The notes beneath the pieces were generated by a model. The model had not been told where the DNA came from, made no database searches, and saw only the letters and a list, made by a program, of their open reading frames with translations. A stretch of DNA of 64,000 nt from Nitrospiraceae bacterium. Its GTDB lineage: Bacteria; Nitrospirota; Nitrospiria; Nitrospirales; UBA8639. The translations under genes and the position numbers were made by a program. The DNA lies in assembly GCA_020632595.1 (NCBI GenBank), contig JACKFF010000006.1, forward strand, positions 124,001 to 188,000, in the 5' to 3' direction. Each line of letters opens with the position of its first letter. Positions within the stretch are counted from its first letter, which is position 1. This document shows, one piece after another, positions 63,194 through 64,000 of this stretch.

Positions 63194-64000
63194 TCAGGGA
63201 TATAACCCTCGGCATTGGTGGGCTTGAGCCACCTCCTCAATTCCTGCGATCAATGCAGCTGTTCTCATTGTCAGTTTTTTCTCCTCGGCATGGTAGAGTA
63301 TGCGGTGGAACGCTGCGGTGATGATGTTCCTGAGTCGGCTGTGGATATCTGATTCCTGCCACGAAAATCGTTGGGCATCCTGCACCCATTCAAAATATGA
63401 GACGATGACCCCGCCGGCATTGGCGAGAATATCCGGGACAACAAAAATTCCCCGTTCCTGCAAAATGGCATCCGCTTCGAGAGTTGTTGGGCCATTGGCT
63501 GCCTCGATCAGGTACTGGCATTGAAGGCGGGATGCGTTATTGAGGGTGATTTGTTCAGACACTGCGGCCGGAATGAGCACATGGCAGGGTAGCAGGAGTA
63601 AATCTTCGTTAATAATCTGTTCACCAAATTGCGTGAGCGAAGGAATCGACGCTTTCTCGGTGGTCAGGTGAGAGAGTATCCCTGGAATATCCAGACCTTT
63701 CGGATTATACAACCCCCCCATCTGATCGCTGATCGCCAGAATTTTTACGCCTTCCTGATGAAGAATTCGTGCAGTATGGGATCCGACATTCCCAAACCCT
63801 TGAATGACTACGGTCGTGTCTGAAGTGGAAAGACCAACATGACGTAGGACTTCCAACGTCACATCCACCACTCCACGACCCGTCGCTTCTTCTCGGCCAA
63901 GGGTGCCTCCAATTGAAAGGGGTTTGCCCGTAACTACACCACGGACGGTAAACCCCACCTGCTGACTAAAGGTATCCATCACCCATCCCATGACTTGCTG
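63194..64000 (-). CDS. Glutamate dehydrogenase family protein (partial)
   Basis: The C-terminal part, about 268 residues, of a Glu/Leu/Phe/Val dehydrogenase; the gene continues off the right edge. Visible markers: GGTLGREEATGRGV, the NAD(P)-binding Rossmann motif VIQGFGNVGSHTARIL, DILANAGGVIVSYFEW, and the terminal helices. It interconverts glutamate and 2-oxoglutarate plus ammonia. The catalytic N-terminal domain is outside the window, so substrate specificity cannot be checked. Confidence 0.93.
   Translation of the reverse strand, partial: QQVMGWVMDTFSQQVGFTVRGVVTGKPLSIGGTLGREEATGRGVVDVTLEVLRHVGLSTSDTTVVIQGFGNVGSHTARILHQEGVKILAISDQMGGLYNPKGLDIPGILSHLTTEKASIPSLTQFGEQIINEDLLLLPCHVLIPAAVSEQITLNNASRLQCQYLIEAANGPTTLEADAILQERGIFVVPDILANAGGVIVSYFEWVQDAQRFSWQESDIHSRLRNIITAAFHRILYHAEEKKLTMRTAALIAGIEEVAQAHQCRGLYP

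Noticed and set aside
1..64000. CRISPR array
   Set aside because: No series of regularly spaced short direct repeats was seen, and no cas genes are present.

Overview
The window reads as a Gram-negative, flagellated, lipopolysaccharide-making chromosome of about 50-55% GC. A copper nitrite reductase, a complete lipid A/Kdo/heptose gene set, a DhnA-type class I aldolase beside fructose-bisphosphatase, and a characteristic intergenic palindromic element together suggest Nitrospira or a close relative (Nitrospirota). That assignment is inference from gene content; no marker gene here proves it.

Layout. 1-6.9 kb: late flagellar genes on the + strand (fliC behind a FliA-type promoter, flaG, fliD, fliS, a FliT-like chaperone), then a small histidine-kinase-like protein, a divergent PilZ protein and a CsgG/FlgO-like lipoprotein. 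7-12.5 kb (- strand): lon, thiL, a DUF2062 protein and an HD phosphohydrolase. 13-35.7 kb (+ strand): a long envelope block: bamA, skp-like, fabZ, lpxA, lpxI, a Gfo/Idh oxidoreductase, lpxB, msbA, a DUF374/LpxJ-like acyltransferase whose reading frame breaks at an A-run, waaA, lpxK, waaF, gmhB, waaC, two GT2 and two GT4 glycosyltransferases, a divergent polysaccharide deacetylase, two small membrane proteins and a third heptosyltransferase-family protein. It makes lipid A, exports it and builds the inner core.

35.7-45.3 kb is accessory and the most irregular part: a 147-bp palindromic element, tRNA-Ser(GCT), a broken Rhs/golvesin-domain remnant ending in a HEVAH zincin tip, a candidate immunity lipoprotein, a second decayed copy of the golvesin segment, small unknown genes, a DsbA-like protein, a cupin, nirK, a dead IS30-family element and a transketolase N-subunit that ends early beside that element.

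45.3-54 kb: a GldA/F/G-like ABC system with a DUF4340 partner (- strand), pal, an ElyC/SanA-like DUF218 protein and several small lipoproteins or secreted proteins of unknown role. 54.2-64 kb: sugar-nucleotide and central metabolism (kdsC, manC, phosphomannomutase, fbp, PIN/TRAM protein, ispD, ispF, cysE, class I aldolase) and, on the - strand, the 3' part of a glutamate dehydrogenase that leaves the window.

The strongest leads are the Rhs-zincin/lipoprotein module flanked by two copies of the same Rhs stalk segment, the A AAA AAG frameshift in the acyltransferase, and the multi-lesion transketolase next to the IS30 remnant. No CRISPR array, prophage or integrase was seen.
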